Shown one piece after another: positions 54,316 to 63,475 of a stretch of DNA of 64,000 nucleotides. The stretch's first letter is position 1; each line of letters starts with the position of its first letter. Both the position numbers and the translations under genes were made by a program. Below the pieces are notes generated by a model. The model worked only from the letters and a program-made list of their open reading frames with translations. It was not told the origin of the DNA and ran no database searches. The stretch covers positions 119,671 to 183,670 of the forward strand of contig NZ_JBAKHD010000007.1 of the NCBI RefSeq assembly GCF_049065735.1, written 5' to 3'. The DNA comes from Paramesorhizobium sp049065735. GTDB lineage: Bacteria > Pseudomonadota > Alphaproteobacteria > Rhizobiales > Rhizobiaceae.

Positions 54316-55449
54316 ATGAAAGTTCTAACGGTATTCGGCACGCGACCGGAAGCCATCAAGATGGCGCCCGTCGTCAAGGCGCTGGCGGCGGAAGAGGGTA
54401 TTCAGTCCAGCACATGCGTAACGGGGCAGCACCGCACCATGCTGGATCAGGTGCTGGATCTGTTTGACATCCAGCCCGATCACGACCTCTCGGTCATGGA
54501 GCCGAACCAGACACTCAACGGGCTCACCAGCCGGATCACAAGCCGCCTCGATGCGGTGCTTGCCGAAGTCGAACCCGACTACGTGCTGGTGCATGGCGAC
54601 ACGACTTCCGCCATGGCTGCCAGCCTTGCCGCCTTTCACCGCGGCATCAAGGTCGGCCATGTCGAGGCGGGGTTGCGCACCTATGATCTTGCCAAGCCAT
54701 GGCCGGAGGAGTTGAACCGCCGCGTCATCGATGTCGCCGCCGACAAGCTTTTCGCGCCGACGCAGACCAGCGCCGACAATCTTCGCGCGGAGAGGCTCGG
54801 CGGTGAAATCCTCGTCACGGGCAATACCGTGATCGATGCGCTCAAGGAAACGGTTGACCGGATCGGCAAGGACGCGGGGTTGAGAGAGCGGCTCGACGCG
54901 CAATTCCCCTTTCTTGACCCGTCGCGGCGCCTGCTCCTCGTCACCGGCCATCGGCGCGAAAGCTTTGGCGGCGGTTTCCTCAATATATGCGAGGCGCTCG
55001 CCCGGCTGGCGCGGCGGGACGATCTGCAGATCGTCTATCCGGTGCATCTCAACCCGAATGTCAGCGGTCCGGTTCAGGAACTGCTCGGCGATAAGCCCAA
55101 CATCCGGCTGATCCAGCCGCAGGAATATCTGTCCTTCGTCCACCTGATGAACCGGGCGGATATCGTGCTGACCGATTCCGGCGGCGTACAGGAGGAAGCG
55201 CCTTCGCTCGGCAAGCCGGTTCTGGTCATGCGTGACGTGACGGAGCGGCCGGAGGCGGTCGAGGCCGGCGTCGTCCGGCTGGTGGGCACGGATGCCGAAC
55301 GCATCATAGGCGAGGTGAAACTGCTTCTGGAGGATGCGGCCCATTACGCCGGCTTTGCCCGTATCCTCAATCCCTATGGCGACGGCCTCGCATCGAAACG
55401 GATCGCCGCCGCGCTCGCGGGCCGGCCTGCCTCTCCCTTCGCAGCCTGA
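54316..55449 (+). CDS. wecB: UDP-N-acetylglucosamine 2-epimerase (non-hydrolysing)
   Basis: A 377-aa epimerase converting UDP-GlcNAc to UDP-ManNAc. Motifs: VFGTRPEAIKMAPVV (residues 5-19), VHGDTTSAMA, HVEAGLRTYD, TGHRRESFGGGF and TDSGGVQEEAPSLGKPVLVMRD. First gene of an operon with BcsB-, NfrB- and NfrA-like genes. In E. coli WecB is required for the N4 glycan receptor, so here it probably makes the donor for the NfrB-like synthase. Confidence 0.92.
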   Translation: MKVLTVFGTRPEAIKMAPVVKALAAEEGIQSSTCVTGQHRTMLDQVLDLFDIQPDHDLSVMEPNQTLNGLTSRITSRLDAVLAEVEPDYVLVHGDTTSAMAASLAAFHRGIKVGHVEAGLRTYDLAKPWPEELNRRVIDVAADKLFAPTQTSADNLRAERLGGEILVTGNTVIDALKETVDRIGKDAGLRERLDAQFPFLDPSRRLLLVTGHRRESFGGGFLNICEALARLARRDDLQIVYPVHLNPNVSGPVQELLGDKPNIRLIQPQEYLSFVHLMNRADIVLTDSGGVQEEAPSLGKPVLVMRDVTERPEAVEAGVVRLVGTDAERIIGEVKLLLEDAAHYAGFARILNPYGDGLASKRIAAALAGRPASPFAA

Positions 55450-55486
55450 ACACCCGATTCAGCAAACCATCCAAATAAGGTATATC

Positions 55487-57724
55487 ATGGCTTCATTATC
55501 CTATCGCCGTCGCGTCATGCTGCTTGCTGCCTGCAGCGCATTCATCCTGCAAGGCAACCCGGCCCATGCGGGCGCGATTGGCGACACAATCAAGGCGCTT
55601 GCGGCCAACACCATGGTTCACGAGCGGGTCAGCCTCAGGGATCTCGGCCTCACCCAGCCCGTGGTGCTCGGTTCCAGCGACGCGCGGCGGGAAATCTACC
55701 TGCCGGTGCCGGCGAATGTGGCGCTTTCCAAGCCGAGCCTGGTGATCGATGGCCATTACTTACGTGCGGATGGCGGGCGGACGACTTATGCGCTTTCGCT
55801 GGACGGCAATGTGGTTGCCGCTCAGTCGCCGACGGACCCTCAAGGCAAGGCCAACATCAATATCGGCGTCGACGGTTCGCCGCGTCCTTCAGGCTTCGTG
55901 CGGCTCGGGCTTGCATGGTCGTCTTCGACCGGCCGATACTTGTGCGACGACGAGCGCGCCATCGGGAATGTGCTGCAGATATCGCCCGATTCCCATCTGG
56001 ATTACAGCTATGATGCGTCTGAGGTGAAGGACCTCACGGCGGCCTGGTCCGCTCTGCCGCGCAAAGTCGTGCTGCTCGTCGCCGCCGACTCGCTCGAAAG
56101 CGGCAGCTACGACGCCGCCTGGCGTCTCGGCGTTGCTCTCACACGGGCCGGAAAGACGGTCGATGTGATAACGCTCCCCAGGAAGGGCAGCGAAATCGAC
56201 ACGTCCGGACTGGAGGTTCCGCCCGCGCTGGCGAATATTCCCGCATTTGCCGCGCTTGCCAGGGGCGGCAAGGTCACCCTCACCAGCGAGGCGGAAGTCG
56301 GCGCGTTGCTGCTGCTCGACGCACCGCAATTGCAGGCTCAGGTCGCGGTCGCCGGTCCGGCGCTGGCGGCGGAACTGAAGGGGGCGCTCGACGCGGTGTC
56401 GGCGCAACTGTCAGAGGCCGATCCGGCCGCCGTCGAAGCTTTGCAGGCGCTGACGGCGCGAAAGGACACGCTTCTCCAGCCTGTGGAGGCAAACAGCGTC
56501 GAGGTCCGCACGCTGGCCGGCCGTCCTGTCATCACCGTTTCCCCCGATGCCGCAGCCGCCGCTACGGGCCTCTTCGACGGCCTGTGGCGGCGCACGGCGG
56601 TGGCACAGCGCCTGATTGTCAACACCGTGGGCGAGCCGGATGCGGCCACGCACAGCGTTCCGCTCTTCTCGCTGGATTCGGCGGCCGGCAATCTCGATGT
56701 GGTTGCGCGCGGCGACTGGACGACGACTTTCGACCTTGGAACCGGCCTTCCCGAGGGCAAGGTGCCCTCGAGTATGAGCATCGACGTTGCAGCCGCCCCG
56801 GGAGCAACGGCAACGTCCCCCGTGGCATCAGTCTTCCTCAACGACCATCTGCTCGGCGCCAAGCGCCTCAATGCGGATGGCAAGCCGGAAAACATCTCCG
56901 TGGATGTGCCCTCCTATGTGCTTCTGCCGCGCAACACGGTGCGCGTGCAGTTCCAGCGCCAGGCGGCGAGCGACAATTGCCGCGAGGTGCCGCAGGCCTA
57001 TCCCACCGCGGTGCTGCCGGAAAGCCGGATCGAGCTCAAGGATGCGCCGGCCGCGCGTAACTTCACCGGCATGGTCGCAAGGCTCGCAGGCGACGCCGTC
57101 GTGATGGTTCCCGCGGCATGGCGATCCCACGCCTCGACTACATTGCCGACCTTGATCCAGGTGGCGAATGCCGCCGGTATTTCGCCCTCCCGCGCCGAGC
57201 TGGCCTTCCACGGCGCCAATACGACGGTCACCCCGCAAAAGCCGTTCCTCGCCCTCGACGTGCCGGTCGCCGGCGCAGCCGATACGATCAAGGTATCCGG
57301 CGACCATGTGTCCATCGCGGACCGGAAGGGCAAGACCTTCTACGATGTCTCCGGTCTCGACCATGTCGCGGTGCTGCAGGCGGTCACGGATGGAAAGCAA
57401 CCGGGGATCAGCTATCAGACGGTCGGCAAAGACCCAAGGTTCGAAGAGCCGATAAAGCTTCCTCAGGGGAATATAGCGGTGGTGGGCAATACGGGCGTCC
57501 TCGCCACATTGGATAAGAATGGCGCGCCGGTCTACCTCAATGCGGATGGCAGCCCGAGGAAGAGCGCGGAGCCCTTTGGCTGGCGCAGCCTACTCGAGCC
57601 CTCGTTCTGGGACGAGAATTTCTCATGGGTCGTCACGGCCTTCCTCGCCGCGGCATTACTCCTCCTCGTCCTGCTCGCCCAGAGGGCGAAGAAGCGCCGG
57701 AACCGCAACGGCGATCATGCATAG
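55487..57724 (+). CDS. BcsB-like periplasmic, membrane-anchored polysaccharide synthase partner
   Basis: A 745-aa protein with a signal peptide ending NPAHA (about residue 26), a large periplasmic part and one C-terminal membrane helix (VVTAFLAAALLLLVLLA) with a basic tail. The first 200 residues (VSLRDLGL, FVRLGLAWSSS, DDERAIGNVLQI) and later RNTVRVQFQRQ and DNCREVPQAYPTAVLPESRIEL recall BcsB, the partner of cellulose synthase BcsA. It sits between wecB and the NfrB-like synthase instead of next to a bcsA, so it probably guides the NfrB product across the periplasm. Confidence 0.78.
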   Translation: MASLSYRRRVMLLAACSAFILQGNPAHAGAIGDTIKALAANTMVHERVSLRDLGLTQPVVLGSSDARREIYLPVPANVALSKPSLVIDGHYLRADGGRTTYALSLDGNVVAAQSPTDPQGKANINIGVDGSPRPSGFVRLGLAWSSSTGRYLCDDERAIGNVLQISPDSHLDYSYDASEVKDLTAAWSALPRKVVLLVAADSLESGSYDAAWRLGVALTRAGKTVDVITLPRKGSEIDTSGLEVPPALANIPAFAALARGGKVTLTSEAEVGALLLLDAPQLQAQVAVAGPALAAELKGALDAVSAQLSEADPAAVEALQALTARKDTLLQPVEANSVEVRTLAGRPVITVSPDAAAAATGLFDGLWRRTAVAQRLIVNTVGEPDAATHSVPLFSLDSAAGNLDVVARGDWTTTFDLGTGLPEGKVPSSMSIDVAAAPGATATSPVASVFLNDHLLGAKRLNADGKPENISVDVPSYVLLPRNTVRVQFQRQAASDNCREVPQAYPTAVLPESRIELKDAPAARNFTGMVARLAGDAVVMVPAAWRSHASTTLPTLIQVANAAGISPSRAELAFHGANTTVTPQKPFLALDVPVAGAADTIKVSGDHVSIADRKGKTFYDVSGLDHVAVLQAVTDGKQPGISYQTVGKDPRFEEPIKLPQGNIAVVGNTGVLATLDKNGAPVYLNADGSPRKSAEPFGWRSLLEPSFWDENFSWVVTAFLAAALLLLVLLAQRAKKRRNRNGDHA

Positions 57725-57736
57725 GCGGGAAATCCG

Positions 57737-59887
57737 ATGTCGCTCTATTGGCCCTATTTCTTCGCGGATTATTACCGCTGGCTTGAATATGCCGCGGTTG
57801 TGGTTGCCTTCATCATTCTCCTTTCCAGCATCGATGATCTCTTCATCGATGCCTGGTACTGGGCAAGGGAAATCAAGCGCGCGCTGACGGTCAAGCGCCG
57901 TTACCAGCCGCTAAGGCCGGAGCAATTGCGCGACCGGCCGGAGCAGCATATCGGGATCATGATTCCGGCTTGGCTCGAATATGATGTCATCGCGGCCATG
58001 CTGGAAAACATGGTCAAGGTGCTGGATTACCGCGCCTATACGATTTTCGTCGGCACTTATCGCAACGACGCCGCGACGATCAAGGAAGTCGAGCGCATGC
58101 GGAGGCGGTACAAGCAGCTCGTCCGCGTGGAGGTGCCGCATGACGGGCCGACCTGCAAGGCCGACTGCCTCAACTGGATCGTGCAGGCGATTTTCCGTCA
58201 TGAAGCCCAGCATGGCATCGAATTCGCCGGCGTGGTCCTCCATGACAGCGAGGATGTGCTGCATCCGCTGGAGCTGCAGTTCTTCAACTACCTCCTGCCG
58301 CGCAAGGATCTGATTCAAATCCCCGTCGCCTCGCTGGAGCGCGACTGGTCCGATCTCGTGGCGGGCGTCTATATGGACGAATTCGCGGAGTGGCACGGAA
58401 AGGATCTCGTCGTCCGCGAAAGCCTCGCCAGGACGGTGCCATCCGCAGGCGTCGGAACCTGCTTCTCCCGCCGCGCCCTGCTGACGCTCGCGGCGGAGAC
58501 CGACAACCAGCCGTTCAACACGCAGACTCTGACCGAGGATTACGACATCGGCGTCCGTCTTGCCGCCCATGGCATGTACTCGATCCTCGCCCGGTTCCCG
58601 GTGGAGTATCGCGTCACCCGCGCCACCTGGTTCGGCTATGGCAAGCAGAAGGAAGTGATCGTGCGCATGCCGCTATGCGTGCGGGAGTATTTTCCCAATA
58701 CGTTTCGCACCTCTTACCGGCAGAAGGCGCGCTGGTCGCTCGGCATCTGTTTTCAGGGCTGGGCTTATTTTGGCTGGTACGGCTCGCTCGCCGACCGCTA
58801 TTTCCTGCTGCGCGACCGCAAGGGCGCCGTGACCGCTTTCGTCGCGATCTTCGCCTATGTTCTTCTGGCGCAATATGTCCTGTTCGAGATTGCCAAGGCG
58901 AGCGGGCTGTTGACGTTGAGCTATCCGCCGCTTCTTTCTTCGCATGGGTGGATAGGTGCTTTGCTCGGGCTGAATGCCATTGCGCTCGTCCTTCGCATCG
59001 GCCAGCGCGCCTATTTCACCGGCCGCGTGTTCGGTTGGGAGCATGGGCTTCTCTCCATACCGCGCATGGTGGTCGGCAATTTCGTGAACTTCATGGCCAT
59101 GGCGCGCGCCTGGAAGCAATATCTGTCCCATCTCTTCATGGGAACGCGCCTCGTCTGGGATAAGACGATGCACGACTTTCCTTCCGCCGACGGGCTTGCC
59201 AGCGATGCTACCCGGCTCGGCGATCTTCTCGTGTCCTGGCAGGCGATCGACGAGAAGCATCTTACCGCCGCGCTGGAAAAGCAGAACATCCGGCACATTC
59301 CCTTCGGCCGTATTCTGCTACAGGAAGGATGGCTGAATGAGGAAGTTCTCGCCGAAGCCATCGCCTTCCAGTCGGGTCTGGAGCTCACCTCGGTCACCGA
59401 GGCGGAGATTGTCGCGGCCAAGGAACTCTTCCCGCTCGATCTCAGCATTCGCTGGCGTGTCCTGCCCTTGCGGGACCAGGATGAAAACCGCCTCCGTCTG
59501 GCCTCCGCCACACCGTTGCCTCCCGCCGCGGAAGATCAGATCCGCGCTGCGCTGGGCTATATGCCGCGTGAGTTCATCGTGCGCGACCGTGACATTGCCA
59601 TGGGTTTACGCATTCTGACCAAGGCGACCGGCGGAGGGGCGAAGCAGAATCCCGCGCTCGCCACCGGCGTGCCCCTGCTCGGCGATCTTATCATTGAACG
59701 AGGATATATTTCCAAACAGGCGATTGACGAGGCCATGATGAAGTATTCTCCCCAGCGCGATGGTCTCGTTGGGAGTTATTTGGTTGCGAATCATGTTATT
59801 AGCGATGATATGCTTCAAGCGGCCCTTGAAGAGCAGAGGAAACGATTCGCGCAGGCGACGCCTGATCTTGGAGGGTACTTCCAATGA
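57737..59887 (+). CDS. nfrB: NfrB-like membrane glycosyltransferase (GT2) with MshEN-type c-di-GMP-binding modules
   Basis: A 716-aa processive-type GT2. N-terminal membrane segment (about residues 14-34), GT2 domain about 70-340 with PTCKADCLNW, HDSEDVLHP (about 168, DxD-like), TEDYDIG (about 265, catalytic Asp) and RQKARWSLG (QxxRW, about 329), then further membrane helices to about 465. The cytoplasmic C-terminus has an MshEN-like module at about 492-555 (RLGDLLVSWQAIDEKHLTAA, FGRILLQEGWLNEEVLAEAI) and a second at about 646-705. MshEN domains bind c-di-GMP, as in E. coli NfrB. Likely polymerises ManNAc. Confidence 0.87.
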   Translation: MSLYWPYFFADYYRWLEYAAVVVAFIILLSSIDDLFIDAWYWAREIKRALTVKRRYQPLRPEQLRDRPEQHIGIMIPAWLEYDVIAAMLENMVKVLDYRAYTIFVGTYRNDAATIKEVERMRRRYKQLVRVEVPHDGPTCKADCLNWIVQAIFRHEAQHGIEFAGVVLHDSEDVLHPLELQFFNYLLPRKDLIQIPVASLERDWSDLVAGVYMDEFAEWHGKDLVVRESLARTVPSAGVGTCFSRRALLTLAAETDNQPFNTQTLTEDYDIGVRLAAHGMYSILARFPVEYRVTRATWFGYGKQKEVIVRMPLCVREYFPNTFRTSYRQKARWSLGICFQGWAYFGWYGSLADRYFLLRDRKGAVTAFVAIFAYVLLAQYVLFEIAKASGLLTLSYPPLLSSHGWIGALLGLNAIALVLRIGQRAYFTGRVFGWEHGLLSIPRMVVGNFVNFMAMARAWKQYLSHLFMGTRLVWDKTMHDFPSADGLASDATRLGDLLVSWQAIDEKHLTAALEKQNIRHIPFGRILLQEGWLNEEVLAEAIAFQSGLELTSVTEAEIVAAKELFPLDLSIRWRVLPLRDQDENRLRLASATPLPPAAEDQIRAALGYMPREFIVRDRDIAMGLRILTKATGGGAKQNPALATGVPLLGDLIIERGYISKQAIDEAMMKYSPQRDGLVGSYLVANHVISDDMLQAALEEQRKRFAQATPDLGGYFQ

Positions 59888-61635
59888 GGAAAGGCTTGCT
59901 TGCTTTCAATCCGGGAAAACATGAGCGCAGGGAGAGGTTGCATCTCAGCAGCCTGGCTGCGGTCCTGATGGTGGTGTATCTGGCGACGGGCGCGGCACAT
60001 GCACAGACAGCAAAAGACGGCATGGAAGACTCCGCTCCGGTGGCTGTCCAGAATGGCGGGGAACTTCCCCTGAGCGGACCCGCCTATCGGATCGCGGCGG
60101 AGGCCTATGAAGCTTTCGAGCGGAAGGATTATGGGACTGCCATTGCTCAGGCCCGCGAAGCCATCCGCCAGCGGCCGGATGTCGGCCGGCTTCGTACCCT
60201 TCTCGTGCAGGCGCTCGATGCGGCAGGCCGCAAGGATGAGGCGCGTCAGGAGGCACAGCAAGCCGCCAACGACCCGGTTCTTTCCGCTGCTGCCCGTGAC
60301 GAACTGAAAAAACTCGCCGCCGAGGAGCGCGCGCCGGAAACTCAGACCGCTCCCGCGCCCCCCGTGGCTCAGCCGCCCGCGCAACCCAATCCAGCCTATC
60401 GGGCGGCGGATACGGCCTATCGCGCCTATGACCGCCGCAACTACGATCTGGCGGTGCGCGAGGCGCGAAAGGCAGTGAAACTGGAACCCGCCAACGCCGG
60501 TTACCGCACCCTTCTTACCAACGCGCTCGCGGCGCAGAAACAGAAGAACCAAGCGCGACGAACTGCCCGCAGCGCGGCCCGCAATGCCGCAAGAGCGCGG
60601 CGCATAGCGGCAGCGACCTCACCTTCGCCCGGCGGTCCCGCCACGCCAACCATCCTCGACCGCGCCTATGCGGCGGTTCGGGCGGGGGACAACACCGCGG
60701 CCTACGCGGCTTTCGAAACGGCGAAGCGCCGGGGCGAACTGCACGGAACGCAGCTGATCGACGCCGCCTATGCGGCCAAGCGCGTCTATCGCAATGACGA
60801 AGCGGTCGCATTGATGCGCGAGGCGATCGATGCCGAAGAGCGGGGCGAATTCAAGTTGGCGCCGCAGGCGCTGTTCGGCCTGCGGCGTGAGGTCGCCGAC
60901 ATGACGCGCGAGTTCGGTGCCTCGGCCTCGGTGACCTATGGTTCGAGCGGCGTTTCCAACGCAGCCGCCTTGCCGTCAGGCAATCCGGGGCGCATCGCGC
61001 AGGCCGGATCGGAAGTCTACTGGCGTCCGCCCGGTATCGGTTATCGGAACGGCTCGACATTCGAGCTTTTCGCCCGGCAATTCACCACGCTGGGCGATTC
61101 GCGCGATGGGCCTACCGGTCTCTCGACAATGCAGGGCAGCGCCGGTGCGCGCTGGAAGCCCTTTCCGCACTACAATCTGGTGCTGGAGGCGAGCCGGCTT
61201 TTCAAGCTTGGCAAGCATGCCCGCAACGATACGCTGCTCCGCGCGGCGATCTCCGACGGGTTCGGCACGGATTTGCGTGTCGATAAGCCCTCCTGGTGGA
61301 CGGGGCAATATTATGCCGAGGCCGCCCGCTATATGGAATCGAGGCAGAATGTCGCCAATGGAGAGGCCCGCATCGGCCGCAGCTTCCGCATGGACTCGAT
61401 CGACAAACATCTGGTGCTGACGCCCTTTGTGGCCGTGGGGGCGAGTTACGACAGCGATCTGACAAAGGAATTCGCGCTCGGCGCCGGCCCCGGCATCAAT
61501 GCGCGCTACTGGTTCCGGGAGGACAAATATACGGCGCCTCGGTCTTATGTCGATTTTACCCTCCAGTATCGCGTGAAGCTTGCGGGAGATGACCGGGCCA
61601 AAGGCCTCTTTGCCGGCATCAGCGTGAATTACTGA
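59884..61635 (+). CDS. nfrA: NfrA-like outer-membrane export protein (TPR plus beta-barrel)
   Basis: A 583-aa protein. Signal region to about residue 40 (AAHAQ), TPR-like helical repeats about 60-260 (YEAFERKDYGTAIAQAREAI, YRAYDRRNYDLAVREARKAV) split by a Pro/Ala linker (APAPPVAQPPAQPNP), and a C-terminal beta-rich domain from about 345 ending in ...ISVNY, a typical outer-membrane barrel end. The last 250 residues match the C-terminal domain named after phage N4 adsorption protein A. At 583 residues it is much shorter than E. coli NfrA (nearly 1000). ATGA overlap with nfrB. Confidence 0.83.
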   Translation: MRKGLLAFNPGKHERRERLHLSSLAAVLMVVYLATGAAHAQTAKDGMEDSAPVAVQNGGELPLSGPAYRIAAEAYEAFERKDYGTAIAQAREAIRQRPDVGRLRTLLVQALDAAGRKDEARQEAQQAANDPVLSAAARDELKKLAAEERAPETQTAPAPPVAQPPAQPNPAYRAADTAYRAYDRRNYDLAVREARKAVKLEPANAGYRTLLTNALAAQKQKNQARRTARSAARNAARARRIAAATSPSPGGPATPTILDRAYAAVRAGDNTAAYAAFETAKRRGELHGTQLIDAAYAAKRVYRNDEAVALMREAIDAEERGEFKLAPQALFGLRREVADMTREFGASASVTYGSSGVSNAAALPSGNPGRIAQAGSEVYWRPPGIGYRNGSTFELFARQFTTLGDSRDGPTGLSTMQGSAGARWKPFPHYNLVLEASRLFKLGKHARNDTLLRAAISDGFGTDLRVDKPSWWTGQYYAEAARYMESRQNVANGEARIGRSFRMDSIDKHLVLTPFVAVGASYDSDLTKEFALGAGPGINARYWFREDKYTAPRSYVDFTLQYRVKLAGDDRAKGLFAGISVNY

Positions 61636-62492
61636 TGGGTGGCAGGGCCGTTTTCATCATTCTCTTCCTTTTTCTTGCATTGGCGAGCCTCGCCGTGTGG
61701 ATCATCCCAGGCCGCCATGCTTCGGAAGAATGGCGGGAAGGCCCGGTCAAGGGGATCGTCTGGCAGGTCGATAACGCCACGACCGATATCGCCGGTAACT
61801 GGCAGGAACTCGGCGTCGATCATTTGCTCATCCAGTGGAGCAAAGTGGACGGCGTCAGCTTCATAGGCCCTTCGGCGCTGCAGCCGCCCGACTGGCTGCG
61901 TATTTCGCGCGAGCCGTGGGCGAAACACGTCATTCTGGGCCTCGCCGGGATTTTCGACGAAAAGCAAGCAAGGGCGAATGCCGTGGCTCTGGCCCGGGAT
62001 TCGGTTCCGCTCGCAAAAACACGTCTGCCGCTCAATATCGAGGGATATTATTTCCCCGTCGAAGTGGACCCGACCTGGAGCCGGGCGCCGGAAGTCATGG
62101 GCGAGGCGCTGGCATGGCTGCCGCGTCCCTTGTGGATCAGCGTCTATGACAGCGCCAATGTCGGCGCGGATACGCTCGCCAACTGGCTCACAGGCTGGCT
62201 TCCCCCGGATGTCGGCGTGTTTTTTCAGGACGGCGTCGGTGTCGAGGCAAGAACCCCCACCGTTGCCCGCCAATATGCCGATGCCCTGACGGACCGGCTT
62301 GGACAGGAACGGGTCAAGGTTATCGTGGAAGCCTTCAGGCCGGCGGCCGGCAAATTCCGCCCTGCGACCGCAGAGGAGCTTCTGCCGCAGATCCGGGCGA
62401 TGCAAGATTACGATATCTACCTTTTCGACGGCCCGCATTATCTCGACGCCCGCCACGTTAAGGCCCTGGCCGAGGCGATTGAAGCCGAGTAG
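61635..62492 (+). CDS. Membrane-anchored periplasmic protein, YbcH/glycosidase-like
   Basis: A 285-aa protein with an uncleaved-looking N-terminal helix (VFIILFLFLALASLAVWII) and a soluble domain rich in beta-alpha patterns: VDHLLIQWSKVDG, LPLNIEGYYFPVEVDP, RPLWISVYDSAN, VGVFFQDGVG, RVKVIVEAFRP, YDIYLFDGPHYLD. The strand-end acidic residues suggest a TIM-barrel glycoside hydrolase. Overlaps the nfrA stop. E. coli has ybcH beside nfrA/nfrB, so this is its positional counterpart; enzymatic activity is inferred. Confidence 0.65.
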   Translation: MGGRAVFIILFLFLALASLAVWIIPGRHASEEWREGPVKGIVWQVDNATTDIAGNWQELGVDHLLIQWSKVDGVSFIGPSALQPPDWLRISREPWAKHVILGLAGIFDEKQARANAVALARDSVPLAKTRLPLNIEGYYFPVEVDPTWSRAPEVMGEALAWLPRPLWISVYDSANVGADTLANWLTGWLPPDVGVFFQDGVGVEARTPTVARQYADALTDRLGQERVKVIVEAFRPAAGKFRPATAEELLPQIRAMQDYDIYLFDGPHYLDARHVKALAEAIEAE

Positions 62493-63227
62493 TTGCGGAA
62501 TGTTAACGCCCCCAGCCTCTATAATTGATACTGTTATTCAACTATCAAGTATTATTGTTCAACCGTCACGTGCGCGTGAGAAAATATTGCTATTCCTCGC
62601 TTCGATCACACATGAGACCTCGACGACGACAGACTGCTGAAAGCCGCGTCGCCTGAGTGCGGCACGAAATGCCATCCGCGAACGGAACAGAAATCCAGTA
62701 GCGAACGGCAAATCGCTCTATTTTTCCGCGATCAACTGCAACAAGGAGAGCATAGCGTTCAATTTGAAGAACGCGGATGCCCGAACGCGCCGGGCGCCAA
62801 GGGCAATGTTGCGACCGAGGACCTTGTTTACATGCTGGAAAGGGAAGGTGTGAACACAGGAATCGATCTTGACCGGCTCATCACAATAGGCAAATGCGCC
62901 TGCGCATTCCTCGGGAGGGATTATAATTCTTACGTCGGCAATTTCGGCAAATATCCTCGCTATTGATCCGAACGGCCCCAAGTTTTCGGTGGCTCTGTCG
63001 AGCAAACGTGAATGATTTCCTAAGTCTTACACAATAAAAACCACAGATTGGCCACGGTTTGGGCCAGATCATTAAGAAAATTAACCTGCCTTCCAAATGA
63101 CGGAAGGACTTTGCGGCCGCCCTATTGGAACAGATGTTTCTATGTCCGCGGCTGGCCAGCATGCCGCCTTGGCAGTTCATCGAATTCGCCATCGGCATGT
63201 GCTCAACCCCTGAAGATGGAGAAAGAT
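62493..63227. other. 735-base intergenic stretch with gene decay before the lanthipeptide-like genes
   Basis: The first 150 bases are AT-rich and contain related TTATTCAAC/TTGTTCAAC direct repeats (about 62533-62561), perhaps a promoter. Bases 62757-62966 hold the HMG-CoA lyase remnant listed separately. The rest up to the precursor ribosome site has no supported gene; the 95-codon leftward frame 62718-63005 is antisense to the remnant. Confidence 0.5.
62757..62966 (+). pseudogene. Remnant of hydroxymethylglutaryl-CoA lyase (C-terminal fragment)
   Basis: Without any start codon, the rightward frame reads FEERGCPNAPGAKGNVATED, then LVYMLEREGVNTGIDLDRLI and ends ...GKYPRY with TGA at 62964. 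The block G-C-P-x-A-x-G-A-x-G-N-V-A-T-E-D-x-V-Y-M-L is the conserved C-terminal signature of HMG-CoA lyase (leucine catabolism). The rest of the roughly 300-residue enzyme is absent, and the upstream frame has no family resemblance. The cysteine of the GxGGCP motif is kept, but the motif itself is altered (ERGCP). Confidence 0.8.
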
Positions 63228-63410
63228 ATGATCTCGACAAAATTCAATGCACAGATGGCGGAGAGTGTGGTTGGCCGCCGTATGCAGATCGAAGCAGGCA
63301 GCTCGCTCATCACCGGCGGTTGCACCGAAAAGTGCGATTTAACGCTTGGACGTTGCCTCCCGCAGCAGATCGATGGAACAAACGCGGCGGCGTCGGACGC
63401 GGCTCATTGA
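63228..63410 (+). CDS. Putative class II lanthipeptide precursor (Gly-Gly leader)
   Basis: A 60-aa peptide. ATG 63228 follows GGAGAAAG. Residues 1-31 (ending EAGSSLITGG) look like a leader with a double-glycine cleavage site; the 29-residue core begins CTEKCDLTLGRC and continues LPQQIDGTNAAASDAAH. Thr2-Cys5 and Thr8-Cys12 of the core have typical (methyl)lanthionine ring spacing. A LanM-like gene starts 291 bases downstream. No homologue is known to me; the call rests on the leader motif, Cys/Thr pattern and context. Confidence 0.6.
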   Translation: MISTKFNAQMAESVVGRRMQIEAGSSLITGGCTEKCDLTLGRCLPQQIDGTNAAASDAAH

Positions 63411-63434
63411 GCGGATGACTGCGCCCCAGCGAGA

Positions 63435-63475
63435 GGAACCAGACAGGATCTGAACGGTGGAGCCTGTCTGGTTCC
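63435..63475 (+). terminator. Strong hairpin between the precursor and synthetase genes
   Basis: Perfect 13-bp arms GGAACCAGACAGG / CCTGTCTGGTTCC with a 15-base loop, 24 bases after the precursor stop. There is no U-tract, so it probably acts as an attenuator or 3' stabiliser, giving more precursor than synthetase mRNA, as is common in RiPP operons. The following bases to 63701 hold only a weak frame (63476-63667). Confidence 0.6.

Noticed and set aside
55487..61635. Reading the operon as a cellulose synthase (bcs) locus because of the BcsB-like gene.
   Set aside because: The synthase has the NfrB arrangement (MshEN modules, no PilZ domain), the export protein ends in an NfrA-type domain, and wecB leads the operon; no BcsA-type PilZ motif or BcsZ is seen.
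62718..63005. A 95-codon leftward frame.
   Set aside because: It starts at a TTG with no ribosome site and is antisense to the HMG-CoA lyase remnant, which has clear homology on the other strand.
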